A stretch of DNA of 64,000 nucleotides from Sphagnum compactum (GCA_965153455.1 OZ234497.1:13874302-13938301), one strand, 5' to 3'; positions 47,021 to 57,720 are shown, numbered from the stretch's first letter. A program made the numbers and translations. Notes: generated by a model from the sequence alone, not told the origin.

Positions 47021-47460
47021 ATTTTATTACTAAAAACACTGGTAGTTACCAAGGGTTCTTTTCTTGGGTTTTTGTGTTATCCAAAAATTGAGGACCTTTT
47101 CAACAAAATAGCAAAAATAATTACTACAACAAATAATTAGCAAAATAGTGAAATTGTTTCACTCAAAACAACCATAAAATTTTCCAATCACACAAATGCA
47201 AATGGATGGCACCCAAACCAGACAAGAATAATAAAATAGTATTGGGCATAATGGCTATGCTCTTTATATATATTAGTGTGAACCTAGTGCATAATGCACC
47301 CCGTCGATCCCCCCACTCGGTCTTTCGCTTTTCCCACTCCGGTTCTAAACGGTGACGAACTCTTTTGGGAATAGAAATTTCATGCCGCCAATGGAAGGCC
47401 CAAGGGTGCATTCAAGGTGCCTTGCTTTTATTCCTTTTAAATTTTGGGAGGAGGGGCCAA

Positions 47461-47472
47461 GGGGGGGGGGGG
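47461..47472. repeat. Poly-G run
   Basis: Twelve consecutive G; unusual in this AT-rich window and a probable sequencing or replication weak point. Confidence 0.85.
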
Positions 47473-47898
47473 TTTCTTTTCATTTTTCTTTGGTTCCCAA
47501 TGTGTTCCCCAACATAATATTACAATGTGTTCTTTCTCACTTCCACCTATTAAGACCCCTAGAACCCCACCCCCACCCCCTCCCCCCCTCCACGAAAAAA
47601 ATAAAAATCATGACCCTCCTAAACCCTTAGCCCATGCATCCTTTGGGAAAGAAAAAAGCGCACCCAAATCTCCTCACCCACCCTCCAAATCCCAAAAATA
47701 CCTCCCCCAACACCTTACCATCCCCCATCCAAAAGTTGATATCTTCAACTTTTTAGACTGTCCACCTATTGAAGCCAGTCTTGGACTGTCCACCCTATTT
47801 TGTGCATAAAAAATCCTGCAATAGTAAATTTGTCATCTGGGGGTTGCAGGAACGGGCAGTGACTGGAAGAATCTTCTAGGCACTGCCCAATTTTGGTC

Positions 47899-48055
47899 CA
47901 CACAGACAGACACCACGTTTGCTTTTATATATAAAATTTGCTTTTCAAAGATGTTTCCCAACTGCCCTAACTGCTGTCGATTTCGTCGTAATGTTAAAAC
48001 ATAGAACGTCTTGTGACACACAGACGGACAGACACCACGTTTGCTTTTATATATA
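47899..48055 (+). repeat. Direct repeat of a CACAGACAGACACC...TATATATA tail
   Basis: A ~35-bp sequence (CACACAGACAGACACCACGT then TTGCTTTTATATATA) ends at 47933 and recurs with a 4-base insertion ending at 48055, about 120 bp later. The GACAGACAGACACC segment followed by TATATA recalls 3' tails of RTE-type non-LTR retrotransposons, so two nested 3' ends are possible. No coding part accompanies them. Confidence 0.55.
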
Positions 48056-48754
48056 GGATGGCAAGTTCAAACCACTACTAGTAGGTGGGTATCAACTTCT
48101 GAACATACCCGGCTTGTGCTGATGTTTGTACCCTAGCACCGTGCTTTGGCACATGTTTGTTGAATAATTAATTAATTAATTTTGAGAGGATTTCATTTCA
48201 ACAAAGTATAAAAATTCCCAAATATTTCATCAGATTCTTTATATTTCTTCCAAAATAATTGGTGAAAATTCCAACATTGAAAGAGAGGTTGGGTAGGTAG
48301 GCCAGTAAGCGGACACTTCAAAAAGCCAAATTATGTTGAATCCTCACATTGTTCCTCTGCTTGCGAAGCTCCAATAACATTTTGTAACCCTCCACCTAGC
48401 ATTTCCAACATCGCAAAATTTGCTCAATTTGGTAAAAGAATGGGGTTAGGGTTTATGGAATTGAGCAAATTTTTGGGTAAAGCTTGCATCTTTGTCTCTG
48501 AAATACAAATAATTTTAGTAAAGCAAACCCTAAATCCTAGTTGGCACACCCATTTGAATCATTCAGAAAGGACTAAAAATGAGGAAAATATGGGGCTGCA
48601 ACTAACTAGAGAAAGGTGTAGAGCTACGGTTTTCTTTCCAAAGAAAAATAAAACAAACTATCACTCATCATCTTCATCATGTGCATTCTGCATTGCTCTT
48701 TGACTTCCGATGCTCAAAGAACATTTGTAGCCCTCCAGTTTGCACATCCAATGA

Positions 48755-49147
48755 CACAAAGTAATGAAAACACAGCACCAGAACCCTGAGTTTGGACATA
48801 CACAGGGTGAGATTTTTAAAAACCTGCCAAAAAAAAAAAAAAAACATTAGCATTCAACAGGGTGAAACTCAGAAAACCATCATTTTTTAAAATGGTAAAA
48901 CTGAGTTTCATCCTGTCTTTCGTTTCTTTTCCTGAGCGCCTCCACTGCTGCTACATATATTTTCACTGCTTTACCTGAACATTGCTATAACTGTTCTCGA
49001 ACCTTGTGCATTAAATGTTGAGTTTCAGCATTTCATACTCAGATTTAATACAAATTTCCTTTGCAGATACCACTGAAAGAGGGTATAGGGGGGTGAAAGG
49101 AGGCCCAACGATAGAGTGAAGACAGGGTTACTTTATGGATAACTCTA
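48755..49147 (+). repeat. Family F2 dispersed repeat, copy 3 (longest)
   Basis: Ordered blocks are GAAAACACAGCACCAGAACC, CTGAGTTTGG, GGGTGAGATTT, AAAACCTGCC, a poly-A run, CTGAGTTTCATCCTGTCTTT, CTGCTGCTACATATATTTTC, AACTGTTCTCGAACCTTGTG, GAGTTTCAGCATTTCATACT, AGATTTAATACAAATTTCCT, GGGGTGAAAGGAGGCCCAAC and GTGAAGACAGGGTTACTTTA. No coding capacity. Confidence 0.85.
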
Positions 49148-49704
49148 TTGTAACTCTAATGTTTTAGTATTTGAATGTGAAATGAATTTTAACCCATCAA
49201 AATTCTTTTGTTCTCATCAAGTTCTCAAATAGTTCCAATCAAATTCCTCTTGTTCCCATCAACTTCCTTTTGTTCCCAACCCAATCCTACATAAACCCAC
49301 ACAAAGCTCTAAACTTTGTCATTAAAAGGTTCTTTTTTGCAACTTGAAAAATTGGCTCTTGTGATGGTTCCATGGTAAGAAAAACTAAAAAAAATTCAAT
49401 AGAAGAAGAAAAAATTTGAGAAACACAGTATATGTATGGTGTGCAGTCAGAAAATGGCTATGGAGGATGGGCACTTTTTTTTTTCTTTTTTCGGGTATCA
49501 AATTTTGGCAAAATTTGACCCAAAAATAGCAAAATTAGTTGAAATTAAAATTGAAAAAAATTCCAAATTTTTTCTCAATTTCTTTATCAAAAAATGGTAA
49601 ATTTTCACCAGACAAAAGATACACTGGACGGGCGCCTCAAGAACTAGGCAAGTGAGTACAAGTGAGCATGAAGGTGAGTCGTGAGACTCAGGGTTTTTGC
49701 GAAG
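49148..49704. other. Non-coding
   Basis: Nothing recognised between an F2 and an F1 repeat copy. Confidence 0.45.
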
Positions 49705-49855
49705 GATTTTGTGATGTAGCCACAGTGGCGACCATCCACAAACTAATTTAGCCAATTCTGGCTACATGCCAGATATGAAAGTAGAAAAAAACCAGGATCC
49801 TTCTATATTCTTGGCTACGTACTGGAACTTATTGTAGAAATCTAGCGATTTGAAT
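49705..49855 (+). repeat. Family F1 repeat, copy 11 (most complete)
   Basis: TTTTGTGATGTAGCCACAGT, GGCGACCATCCACAA, TTTAGCCAATTCTGGCTACA, TGCCAGATATGAAAGTAGAA, GGATCCTTCTATATTCTTGG, CTACGTACTGGAACTTATTG and TAGAAATCTAGCGATTT. This order serves as the working reference for the family. Confidence 0.88.
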
Positions 49856-50278
49856 ATTTTTTATTTTCAAAATTGTTGAAACTTATTGTCTAAATATGGT
49901 GACTTGAGAACTTTTTGCCCTCATAATGTGATGACTGGGGTGCTTTTTTTAAAAAATTATAAAAGTTCCTTTGTATATAATTCACACCTCCACTTTGTTT
50001 GTGTTGCCAGGAAGCAAAAAAGTTCACCAGAAAAAACACTGGTTAGGTATCCAATTATATCACCCATAAATTAGTTTTCCTCATAAGTTCAAATAAGATT
50101 GTGAAAGGTAAATAAAACTATGTGATATAATGCTTAGTGATTTGGGATGCAAAATGAAATCAATTGAGAAAAAGAAGCCTAAAGAGTACTAGCGATGCAT
50201 TTATTGAACAGAAAACCTTGTGTCATTTCTATTAAAAAAAATGGTATAATAACCTAAGTTAATCTCCGGCTTCACCTT

Positions 50279-50435
50279 GATAACCCATTCTGTGAGAATT
50301 ACATACATCACATACATAATGGGTTATCGCCATGAAACCAGATATCAACTTAGTCAAGGTTAATCCACAACTGAGTCATAACAAGCATCTCTTGCATTGT
50401 GCCTGGTGGGTGCTGGTTCATGCTTGCCCTTGTCC
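50279..50435 (+). repeat. Family F4 repeat, right part
   Basis: Shares CATGAAACCAGATATCAACT, AGTCAAGGTTAATCCACAAC and TGAGTCATAA with 57350-57720 and 58216-58577, and ends CTGGTGGGTGCTGGTTCATG, the right inverted end of the family. The left part is absent. Confidence 0.78.
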
Positions 50436-50836
50436 ATATATCTAGTTCTCCAATTGTCATGCACAAATTAGTTCACAATTTGAGCTGAAATTGTATCTCA
50501 AATCTTACACGGATGCAAAGTCACTTCCCTTCACACAGCTTTGGCATATTTGATTCAATTTATGATTGCTGGTAGAATTGTGTAACACTGTTAAATAATT
50601 GGAGTGTGAAATATAAATTCAATAAAATTCAAAGTAGCCTGCAGAATATAGCAATGTTGTTCCCTTCTCACTTCTTCTTCTTCTTCTTCTTCCTTTTTTT
50701 GTTTTTGTGGGTGAGAATTTTCAGTTCGGGTTCTTACATGAGCTTTAAAAAAATTCATTATCCTTTTTTTTTCAAAATCTGAACATTTTTTAAGAATTGC
50801 CTTGATCCTTTTCTTTTTTTTTAATGGGAACGTTTT

Positions 50837-50862
50837 AATATATATATATATATATATATATG
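50837..50862. repeat. (TA)n microsatellite
   Basis: Uninterrupted AT/TA dinucleotides. Confidence 0.92.
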
Positions 50863-50874
50863 CAAAGTAAGTAA

Positions 50875-51150
50875 AACACATCAGCACCAGTACCCTCTCT
50901 GTTTGTGGCCATACAGGGGGTGAGATTTCTGAAAAACAGAGGAATAACTATAGTGGGCTTGAAGGGGGACTAAACTCAATTTAGTAGCAAAGTGATGCTA
51001 ATTTGAGTTTGAACCTAACCTGTGTTCCTTCGTGTATTCAACTAATCACTGTGACTGTTGTGTGTATTGCAGCTTTTAATACTCTCAAACTTTGCGCATT
51101 TCATATTGAGCTTCAATGTTTATACCCATATTTAATAAGATTTCATTATT
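50875..51150 (+). repeat. Family F2 dispersed repeat, copy 4
   Basis: CATCAGCACCAGTACCCTCT, GGGGGTGAGATTTCTGAAAA, CTCTCAAACTTTGCGCATTT and ATACCCATATTTAATAAGAT keep the F2 order, but the middle differs. Confidence 0.72.
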
Positions 51151-51640
51151 TTGTGCATAACATTGTTTAGACGATGATGAAACCTTGCTAACCATAAAAT
51201 AATCAAAGCACCCAAAAAAAAAAGGGAAAACAAGGAACAAAATGGAAGGACCCACATCGAAAAACACAAATGAATCAACCTAAGAGAGCTAATCACAAGG
51301 GGAACATCAAGTTCCGGAATCCCCTCCTGTTGCAAGAAGGATATCAAATAAGGAAAAAGGAGGACCTCTTGAAAGGATGCTTAAACTAGATGACTTGTTT
51401 TAAAATAGAAATCACCTCTGCATGTTATAGTATCATTGACACCTTCTGCTTATAAAATGCACACAAAATTGAAAGTGGAGGGCCCCCAGTGCCCTTTGTT
51501 CCCCATGCCATGTTGGCACATCGATGAAAAAACTCGTCCACATGTTGGTGTAAACATTTGAAAACCTTTACAGCTAGAGAGAAAAACATGTATGTCGAGA
51601 ATTGATCATGACAAATATCATTCTTCATTTAAATCACAAT
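51132..51640 (-). pseudogene. Unclassified coding-like relic
   Basis: On the minus strand two blocks look protein-like and are in order: CANMAWGTKGTGGPPLSILC with AFYKQKVSMIL near 51515-51425, and LISFLQQEGIPELDVPLVIS near 51343-51284, with stops and frame changes around them. Further on FFDVGPS can be read in another frame. The phrasing suggests one ancient coding sequence, perhaps from a repeated element, but I cannot name the family. Confidence 0.35.
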
Positions 51641-53828
51641 TATTGCAACAACCCCACAAAAAAAATTAGCTTATGAAACCAAATCAACTTGAGTGCGATT
51701 AACAATGACAACATCTACCAATGTGCAGACACCATCAACTGATAACACAATGTTAATTTGAAAATGCAAAGACTAAAAGACAAGGACATGGGTTTATTCT
51801 TACGAAATTTGAAAACTTGCATCTTACACAACATCATGCAAAGTCATCATCTCCCCACCATGAACATAGTGAAAAAGGTGCATGCCCATAGGATCTAAAG
51901 GTTGGCTACAAATGTAAGGTGACACCCCAAGGATTAAAAATGGGAAAGACCCAACTTAATGCACAATGCAGTGGAAAAAACATCTAAAATCAAACAAAAA
52001 AAAATGATTGGGCAAGCTGACAACTACACACCTACATTTGGCCTCGCACACAACCTCAAATGCACCCAATCCGAATCAAAAGGTCAATTAGAAAGGATGT
52101 TAGTCAAAGAATGGTTGTGCAATCTCTATGAAATACTCTTCTGAAAACGATTTACGCCTCTTTTAGCCAACTATTCAAAAGCAGGCACACATGCTACAAC
52201 CTTTGAAGGAAAAAACTTTCGTGTTGATTTCAAATGTGCTTAGAAAAGGAATGGCCTTGAGCTGCTTGCACCTATTGCCTCTAATAAGAACAGGTGAAAA
52301 TCCAACAAAAACCTTGAAGCTATGACAAGGGCAATTAAAATTCAACTCCCCAAATAAGTAGTAAAGCAATGACCTTCGAGGAAATCAACCATACAGCCCC
52401 ACTAAAAATGGGGAGAACCACTGCCAACGAACTAAAAGGACCTTGAGGCACTCCAACGAGCTCAGACCCAAAAGCCTTTCAAAAACCTTCATTAAGATCC
52501 AATCAAAAACAACGAACTAATTTTGGAAAAGGGGGAACAACAAAGCAAAAAGGAAGGCCTTTAGGCGAAACTTTGAGAAAGGATACCAAAAGCCATTTAG
52601 ACATCCCCTAATCTCAAATGCACATTTGCATGTCGAACATCTTCATTAAAAACCTCCTGAGGAAAAAAAAACAAAAAATGCAAAACTAAAGGGGACACCA
52701 AAAATCTTAATGCCATAAAGGGCAACAAAACTTAATAAAGGAGGATGAACCCAAGAGGTAAATCAGATGGAACTTAGGCCGAACATTTGTGAGGTTGAAC
52801 AAACAACCTTACAGAAATCAACTAAGAAACAAAATGATCAAAAATGAAGAAGATGACATGGGCAAGGTTGAGGATATGGGTGTCATTGGCCAGGGAAGGG
52901 AAACGACACGAAGGGAAAACCCTTGAAAAAAATGCAAAACATGAAAATGAGCTAGCGCATAAAAAGACCTTGCAAACATGTCATTTTTACATTTGCCACA
53001 AACAAAAAAATGACAGACAAAGTCCCAAAAAAAAATGATGATTAAAAAATTAAAAAATGTGAAAGCCTTTAAAAAAAAACAAAGGGGAAAAGTTGGGACA
53101 ACTGGCCTCCCATTACTCAAAGCTTTTAGAAAATGACTTTACACAAAATGATGTTGAAAGCATTTATAATGTCTACCTAAAGCACCACTCAATTACAATG
53201 GGCATCCAAAATGGCCCGAATACCATGTACCAGAACTCTTTTAACTACCACCCCAAACTGATATGGTGACAAGTGAAAAGTAAACACATCACGAAATTAT
53301 AAACATAAATCCTTGCTCACTAACTAATAGAATGCCTCTCCCACTACAATTGGATGGATGCCACCAAAAGGCTTGGCCAAAACCAAAAATCAACAAGTCC
53401 CAAGAACCCAAGCAACAAACCCAAAGATGTAACCGATAATCACATGGGAACACCACTTGTGAAATTGAATGAAGTCACTTGCTGAATTTTCATAATCAAA
53501 ACAATTTTGAAAATATTCAAAGATCATATAGATGAACCACCAATCAACAAATGAAACATGCACAAAAATACCCAACAAAAAAAATCCACCAAAAATTCAA
53601 GATCTGAATCTGGCTGAAAGTTTAACAAAGAATCCAAACAAAGAAAGTCTGTGTCCAACAAATGTAAAGCTAGCAACACTTTAACCATCTTTGAAAACAC
53701 CAAAACTAGGACAAAAGAGACAAAAGCCTTGACAACATGTGCAAACTTGCTAACACACCCTCAAAATAAACTTCATCCCCGTCCTCAATTCCTCAAGGAA
53801 GTGCTATAGGGACAGAATCAGGTTTAAT
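51641..53828. other. A-rich region without supported gene
   Basis: The plus strand is strongly A/C-rich and the minus strand T/G-rich for over 2 kb, as in an old decayed coding element on the minus strand. No motif (reverse transcriptase, integrase, transposase) could be confirmed in the minus-strand frames, for example at 52175-52369 or 52818-53120. Confidence 0.4.
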
Positions 53829-53967
53829 GTTTAGAGATGGAAAAAAGAAATTAGTGCTGAAAGTTTAGAGATGGAAAGAGAAATTAGGGATGAAAGTTTA
53901 GAGATGGAAAGAGAAATTAGTGGACGAAAAGTTTAGAGATGGAATGATAGATTAGGGGACGAAAGAA
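53829..53967 (+). repeat. ~34-bp minisatellite x4
   Basis: GTTTAGAGATGGAA begins units at 53829, 53863, 53896 and 53931. Each unit ends in AGAAATTAGTGCTGAAA or AAATTAGGGGACGAAA variants. Confidence 0.92.
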
Positions 53968-54037
53968 AGACAAAAAGATTGGATGACATTAAGAATGTCT
54001 CCAATATCTATCTCACTCCTCATGCTAGACTTTTCAG

Positions 54038-54295
54038 TAAAGTCAGGAAAACACAGCACCAGAACCCTCCTGAGTTTAATCCAAAACCGGGGTGAGATTC
54101 ATAAAAAAGCCTGCAAAAAGTACATGTACAGGTACTGTAATGACTCTCGAACGTTGTGCATTAAATTCTGAGTTTCAGCATTTCATACCCATATTTAATC
54201 AAATTTCCTTACTTTGGGGACCTCGCTCAAAAAGGGGGGTTTGGGGGTGAAAGGAGGCCCAAAGAGAGGGTGAAGACAAGGTGACTTTAAAAGAG
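54038..54295 (+). repeat. Family F2 dispersed repeat, copy 5
   Basis: GTCAGGAAAACACAGCACCA, GAACCCTCCTGAGTTTAATC, GGGGTGAGATTCATAAAAAA, GACTCTCGAACGTTGTGCAT, GAGTTTCAGCATTTCATACC, GGGGGTGAAAGGAGGCCCAA and GGTGAAGACAAGGTGACTTT. It matches copy 3 at both ends but is shorter in the middle. Confidence 0.85.
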
Positions 54296-54361
54296 AACAC
54301 TGTTGTCTTAGACAAAAGAGTCACCAATTTTCAATTAGGGTGGATTTCCCTCGCAAGCGAA

Positions 54362-54415
54362 CCATCAGGTTTCAACTCAAGACCTCAATCTTTACCACTA
54401 GATCACAAGCCATCC
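54362..54415 (-). repeat. tRNA-like (possible SINE head) sequence
   Basis: On the minus strand GGCTTGTGATCTAGTGGTAA resembles a tRNA A box, followed by GAGTTGAAACC resembling a B box. Spacing is short and no acceptor stem or anticodon arm is visible, so it is not a tRNA gene; a tRNA-derived SINE relic is the best reading. Confidence 0.4.
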
Positions 54416-54540
54416 TGTGTGAGAGGCTTGAGGTTTTTTCTAAGAGATAGTCTCTTTTTTTGGTGAAGGAAACATCTTTCAAAACTAGAAACTCTCTTTA
54501 AAAAGCCAAAAAAAACAACAAGTCCTCCACATGTAAGATT

Positions 54541-54600
54541 TTATAGTTCAGTGATATATACATTCCTCTTTGTGGAAGATTTCGAGTTCAAATTTTATTT
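54541..54600 (+). repeat. tRNA-like (possible SINE head) sequence
   Basis: TATAGTTCAGTGATATATAC then CGAGTTCAAATTTTATTTCT recall A and B boxes with tRNA-like spacing. No cloverleaf is closed. Low confidence. Confidence 0.35.
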
Positions 54601-54699
54601 CTGAAGCTTATTCCTTAAACCTTTTCTAGATCCTTACTTTGAAGAACAAACCTAAGTAGACCCTTCTACCCAAGTTGGGTTTCAAGATTTTTAATTTTT

Positions 54700-54810
54700 T
54701 TTCAAATGCAACCGGTTCTCACTTGAGTGATAACAAACAGGTCAATTATCAACCCGGGTATCACTATGCTTGACACCCGTTGGCTGCGATAACCGCCCAA
54801 CACTAGAATA
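54700..54810. mobile_element. Terminal fragment of a second hAT-like element
   Basis: The sequence ends GATAACCGCCCAACACTA. Its reverse complement, TAGTGTTGGGCGGTTATC, is close to the inverted repeat of the complete hAT element at 16832-21437. Inside are CCGGTTCTCACTTGAGTGA and other motifs like the subterminal repeats of that element. A left end and target-site duplication were not found. Confidence 0.6.
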
Positions 54811-55149
54811 TTGTTGGGTTTCCAATTGTCACACAACAATTGTTATTAGTTCAAATTTAAGCTCAACTTGTATCTTGGAAGAAATTTGAAGAGAGAAATG
54901 GGAAGCACTTTAGTGCTTAATTTTGTATGGGAGGTTCAAATAAAATCACGAAAATGAAAGGAACCATGTAACATGGCTAAGTAAATTTTGATAACAAAAT
55001 GGATTTGCTCCCCAGAAAAAAAAAAACATCCTAAACAGAGAGTACAACTAGGTAAGCCTCCAATTGTCACACACAAATCAATTCCCCTTTAAGCAAAAAT
55101 TGTATCCTAAAGTCCTTTGTGGAATGAATTTCCCCTTTGCTCTTCCCCA

Positions 55150-55490
55150 ATCCAACAAGGGGTGTGTGTCACACCGTGGCCTTGCCATTTACATTAACAA
55201 GTATCTTAAAGCAAAAGAAGAAGAATTATGGAAACTCAAATATTTCACCATGCAAAAATGTTATCTTCAAAAAATCCTCTAAAAGAAACCAAAATCCTTC
55301 AAGATATTATAACTCTATAATAACTAATCTCAAGTTTTTTTAACACTTGAAGAAGCCAAAATATCTTCATCTTTCAAAAATCCTCATATAAAAATAGACC
55401 TATTATTATTACCTAAGGGCCAAAATCCCTTAAGCTACTATACTCTATAATGAATCTAAACCCAATCCAGGCAAGGCAAACAAACAAACA
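55150..55490 (+). repeat. Family F3 dispersed repeat, copy 4
   Basis: AACAAGGGGTGTGTGTCACA, CCGTGGCCTTGCCATTTACA, AAGTATCTTAAAGCAAAAGA, ATATTTCACCATGCAAAAAT, TAACTAATCTCAAGTTT, CTTTCAAAAATCCTCATATA and TAAGCTACTATACTCTATAA, ending near GGCAAGGCAAACAAACAAAC, an (AAAC) microsatellite. Confidence 0.88.
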
Positions 55491-55802
55491 AACAAACAAG
55501 TAGATGGATGACCACCAATGAATTAGTTCATGACACATTTGGAAACACCAAAATTTGTCTCTACCCAATCATCAAGGTATCAATGTATTAATACTCCAAT
55601 CAACTCCCAAGCTTGAATCTCAACTTCCAATTCTCAATACTTTTTTTTGGCTTTCAATCTCATGCTCAAAGAAATGCCCCTCCCAGCACTTCTTCATATT
55701 TGTCTCATCCTAAGCCCCTTATTTCAGTTAGGAATGCCCTCACCCTTGAGCCTTCTTACCTTGTACAAGAAGAATCTATTCTTGTAATTCACTACTACTG
55801 AA

Positions 55803-55843
55803 TGGAATTATTATTATTATTGAATTAATAATAATAATTCCAT
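55803..55843. repeat. AAT/ATT palindrome
   Basis: GGAATTATTATTATTATTGA is followed by its near-exact reverse complement ending AATAATTCC: a perfect-looking hairpin of about 18 bp. Confidence 0.8.
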
Positions 55844-56429
55844 TTTATTATTTGAGATCAAAATTTTGAGAGGCAAAAATAAATTGTCGCAAGTTGTCTT
55901 CTTTTTTTCTTTTTTTTAAAGTGTCAAATTTTCAACCACCTTTTTATTTTTTGGGGGGTATATTTTCCTCACTTGGCCACAAAAAAATCCACTGCAACTC
56001 ATACAGAGAGGTGAGGCTTTTTTTTTTGTGAAAAAAAAAGCCACCAAAGTCCCCAGATTTCACAGGAAAAAAATTCTGAAATTGAAATTTTTCGATTTTT
56101 TTTTGACAAGAAAATCGGGAAATTTTGGAGAAATATGTTTTTTCTAGTGTAATTTCGACCAATTTTGCAATTTTTGGGGCAAAATTCGGTAAAATTTTGA
56201 CATCACAAATATGAAAAGAAACACTGGTTCCAATCAGTGGTTTTTTTTTTTTTTTTTTTTTTCAATTCATTTTTGTGGTTTCAAATTTTTTGCAAAGTAT
56301 TCCTCTTCAGTTTTTTTTGGCAAAATAAGTCGAATTTTCACTGAAAATAAAAATAAAAATTGTTGTCAAGTGGCAAGATTTCACCCCACAAAAAAAAAAA
56401 AAGAAAAAAGAAAAAAAAGTCGCTAGTTT

Positions 56430-56570
56430 TAGCTGGTCCCCAAAATATAGCAGGATTTTTTAATTATTCTACTTTCCCCTCTATTTACTTTCCTCCCTGA
56501 ACTATAGCCAAATTTGACTAATTCCTCATGTAAATGATCACCAAGGTGGCTACATCACAAAATTGAAAAT
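56430..56570 (-). repeat. Family F1 repeat, copy 12
   Basis: GTCCCCAAAATATAGCAGGA, ATTATTCTACTTTCC, the core TATAGCCAAATTTGACTAAT, CCTCATGTAAATGATCACCA and AGGTGGCTACATCACAAAAT. Confidence 0.82.
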
Positions 56571-57349
56571 TAAAACCCCTAATTTTGACATATGGTTTTT
56601 GCCAGTTTTTTTTGCCAATTGATGCTAAAACTTGTTGGGAATCATTTCTAATGCCAATAGGCTTTTTTTTTTTAAATGAAAAAAAAAACCCCAAAAACCC
56701 CCCAAAAAATGAACAATGCTCCAACTGAAAAGAAATGGAAAAAAAAAAGGGAAAAAGAGCACCAAAATAATATATATATAACACTTAATAATTGGAAAAA
56801 TAATAATAGTACCATGCAATGTTATAATCCAGAGTAATGGGTCTTTTTGTTTAGGGTTGAGGCTCAAGGCAAACCCTATTGTTTCTCACTTCATAGCTTC
56901 TTCTTCATCTTCTTTTCTCAAAAATTGTAATGGATCACTCTACTTCTTGTTGGCATGAACAAGAAGGAAAACCAAACCGTGCCATGCTTGTCACTCGCCT
57001 CATCACCCATTGTTGTAATTGAGCTACCATGCTAGGTGGAAGAAACAAAAGTTTGGGAACCCTAATGTGGACTCAGAAGTACTCTACTCATCATCTATCA
57101 ATGCTTTTTTATTATTATTATTATTAAAGTACCCTTTTTTTTTACTCTTGCAAATGAATTATGTAAGATCAAAGGTGGTGTATATTGAGGGTGATATTAT
57201 ATGAGGACTATGATTGGAGTAGAACATAATAATGTGTTGTGTATGGGAATGATAGAAGGGGAAGAAGAGAATGTGAAATGTTGCACATGAGGACATGATT
57301 GTGCATACATGGGAAAGTATCACCATATCAGTTTCCTTTCTCACTTAGT

Positions 57350-57720
57350 GAACCAGCACCCTTCACCAGTGCACCATGAAGGATGAATGATAAGTGATCA
57401 GTAAACACTTTTCTGTTGGGTTTCAGTTCACTAGCTAACCATGGTGGTTAGCTCAGTTGAGTTTTTTTTTTTTTTTTTTTTTTTTCTACCTACTTAATAA
57501 CAACCCACAAGCAGGTAGTTAGTTAGTAGGTAGTAAGAAATTGGCCCTTTCCTTTGTATAAACCATCTATCTAGTTAGTTACTTAGTAGTTACTTCTTTT
57601 CCTACCTATCTACCTATATATGAGACCTATTTCCTACAGAATTGGTTACCAACATGAAACCAAATATTAACTCAGTTGAGGTTCATCCACAACTGAGTAA
57701 TAATGGACATTAAATGAATG
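57350..57720 (+). repeat. Family F4 repeat, copy with left end
   Basis: GTGAACCAGCACCCTTCACC, AGTGCACCATGAAGGATGAA, AACCATGGTGGTTAGC, GCAGGTAGTTAGTTAGTAGG, TAAACCATCTATCTAG, TTACCAACATGAAACCAAAT and CATCCACAACTGAGTAATAA. It parallels 58216-58577 in the same orientation. The right inverted end is lost and a long poly-T interrupts the copy at about 57463-57485. Confidence 0.82.

Noticed and set aside
53829-53967. CRISPR array at the regular 34-bp repeats
   Set aside because: The units are contiguous without unique spacers, and the genome is eukaryotic.
56929-57021. 30-codon open frame starting MDHSTSCWHEQEG
   Set aside because: Short, isolated and without supporting context; chance is sufficient.
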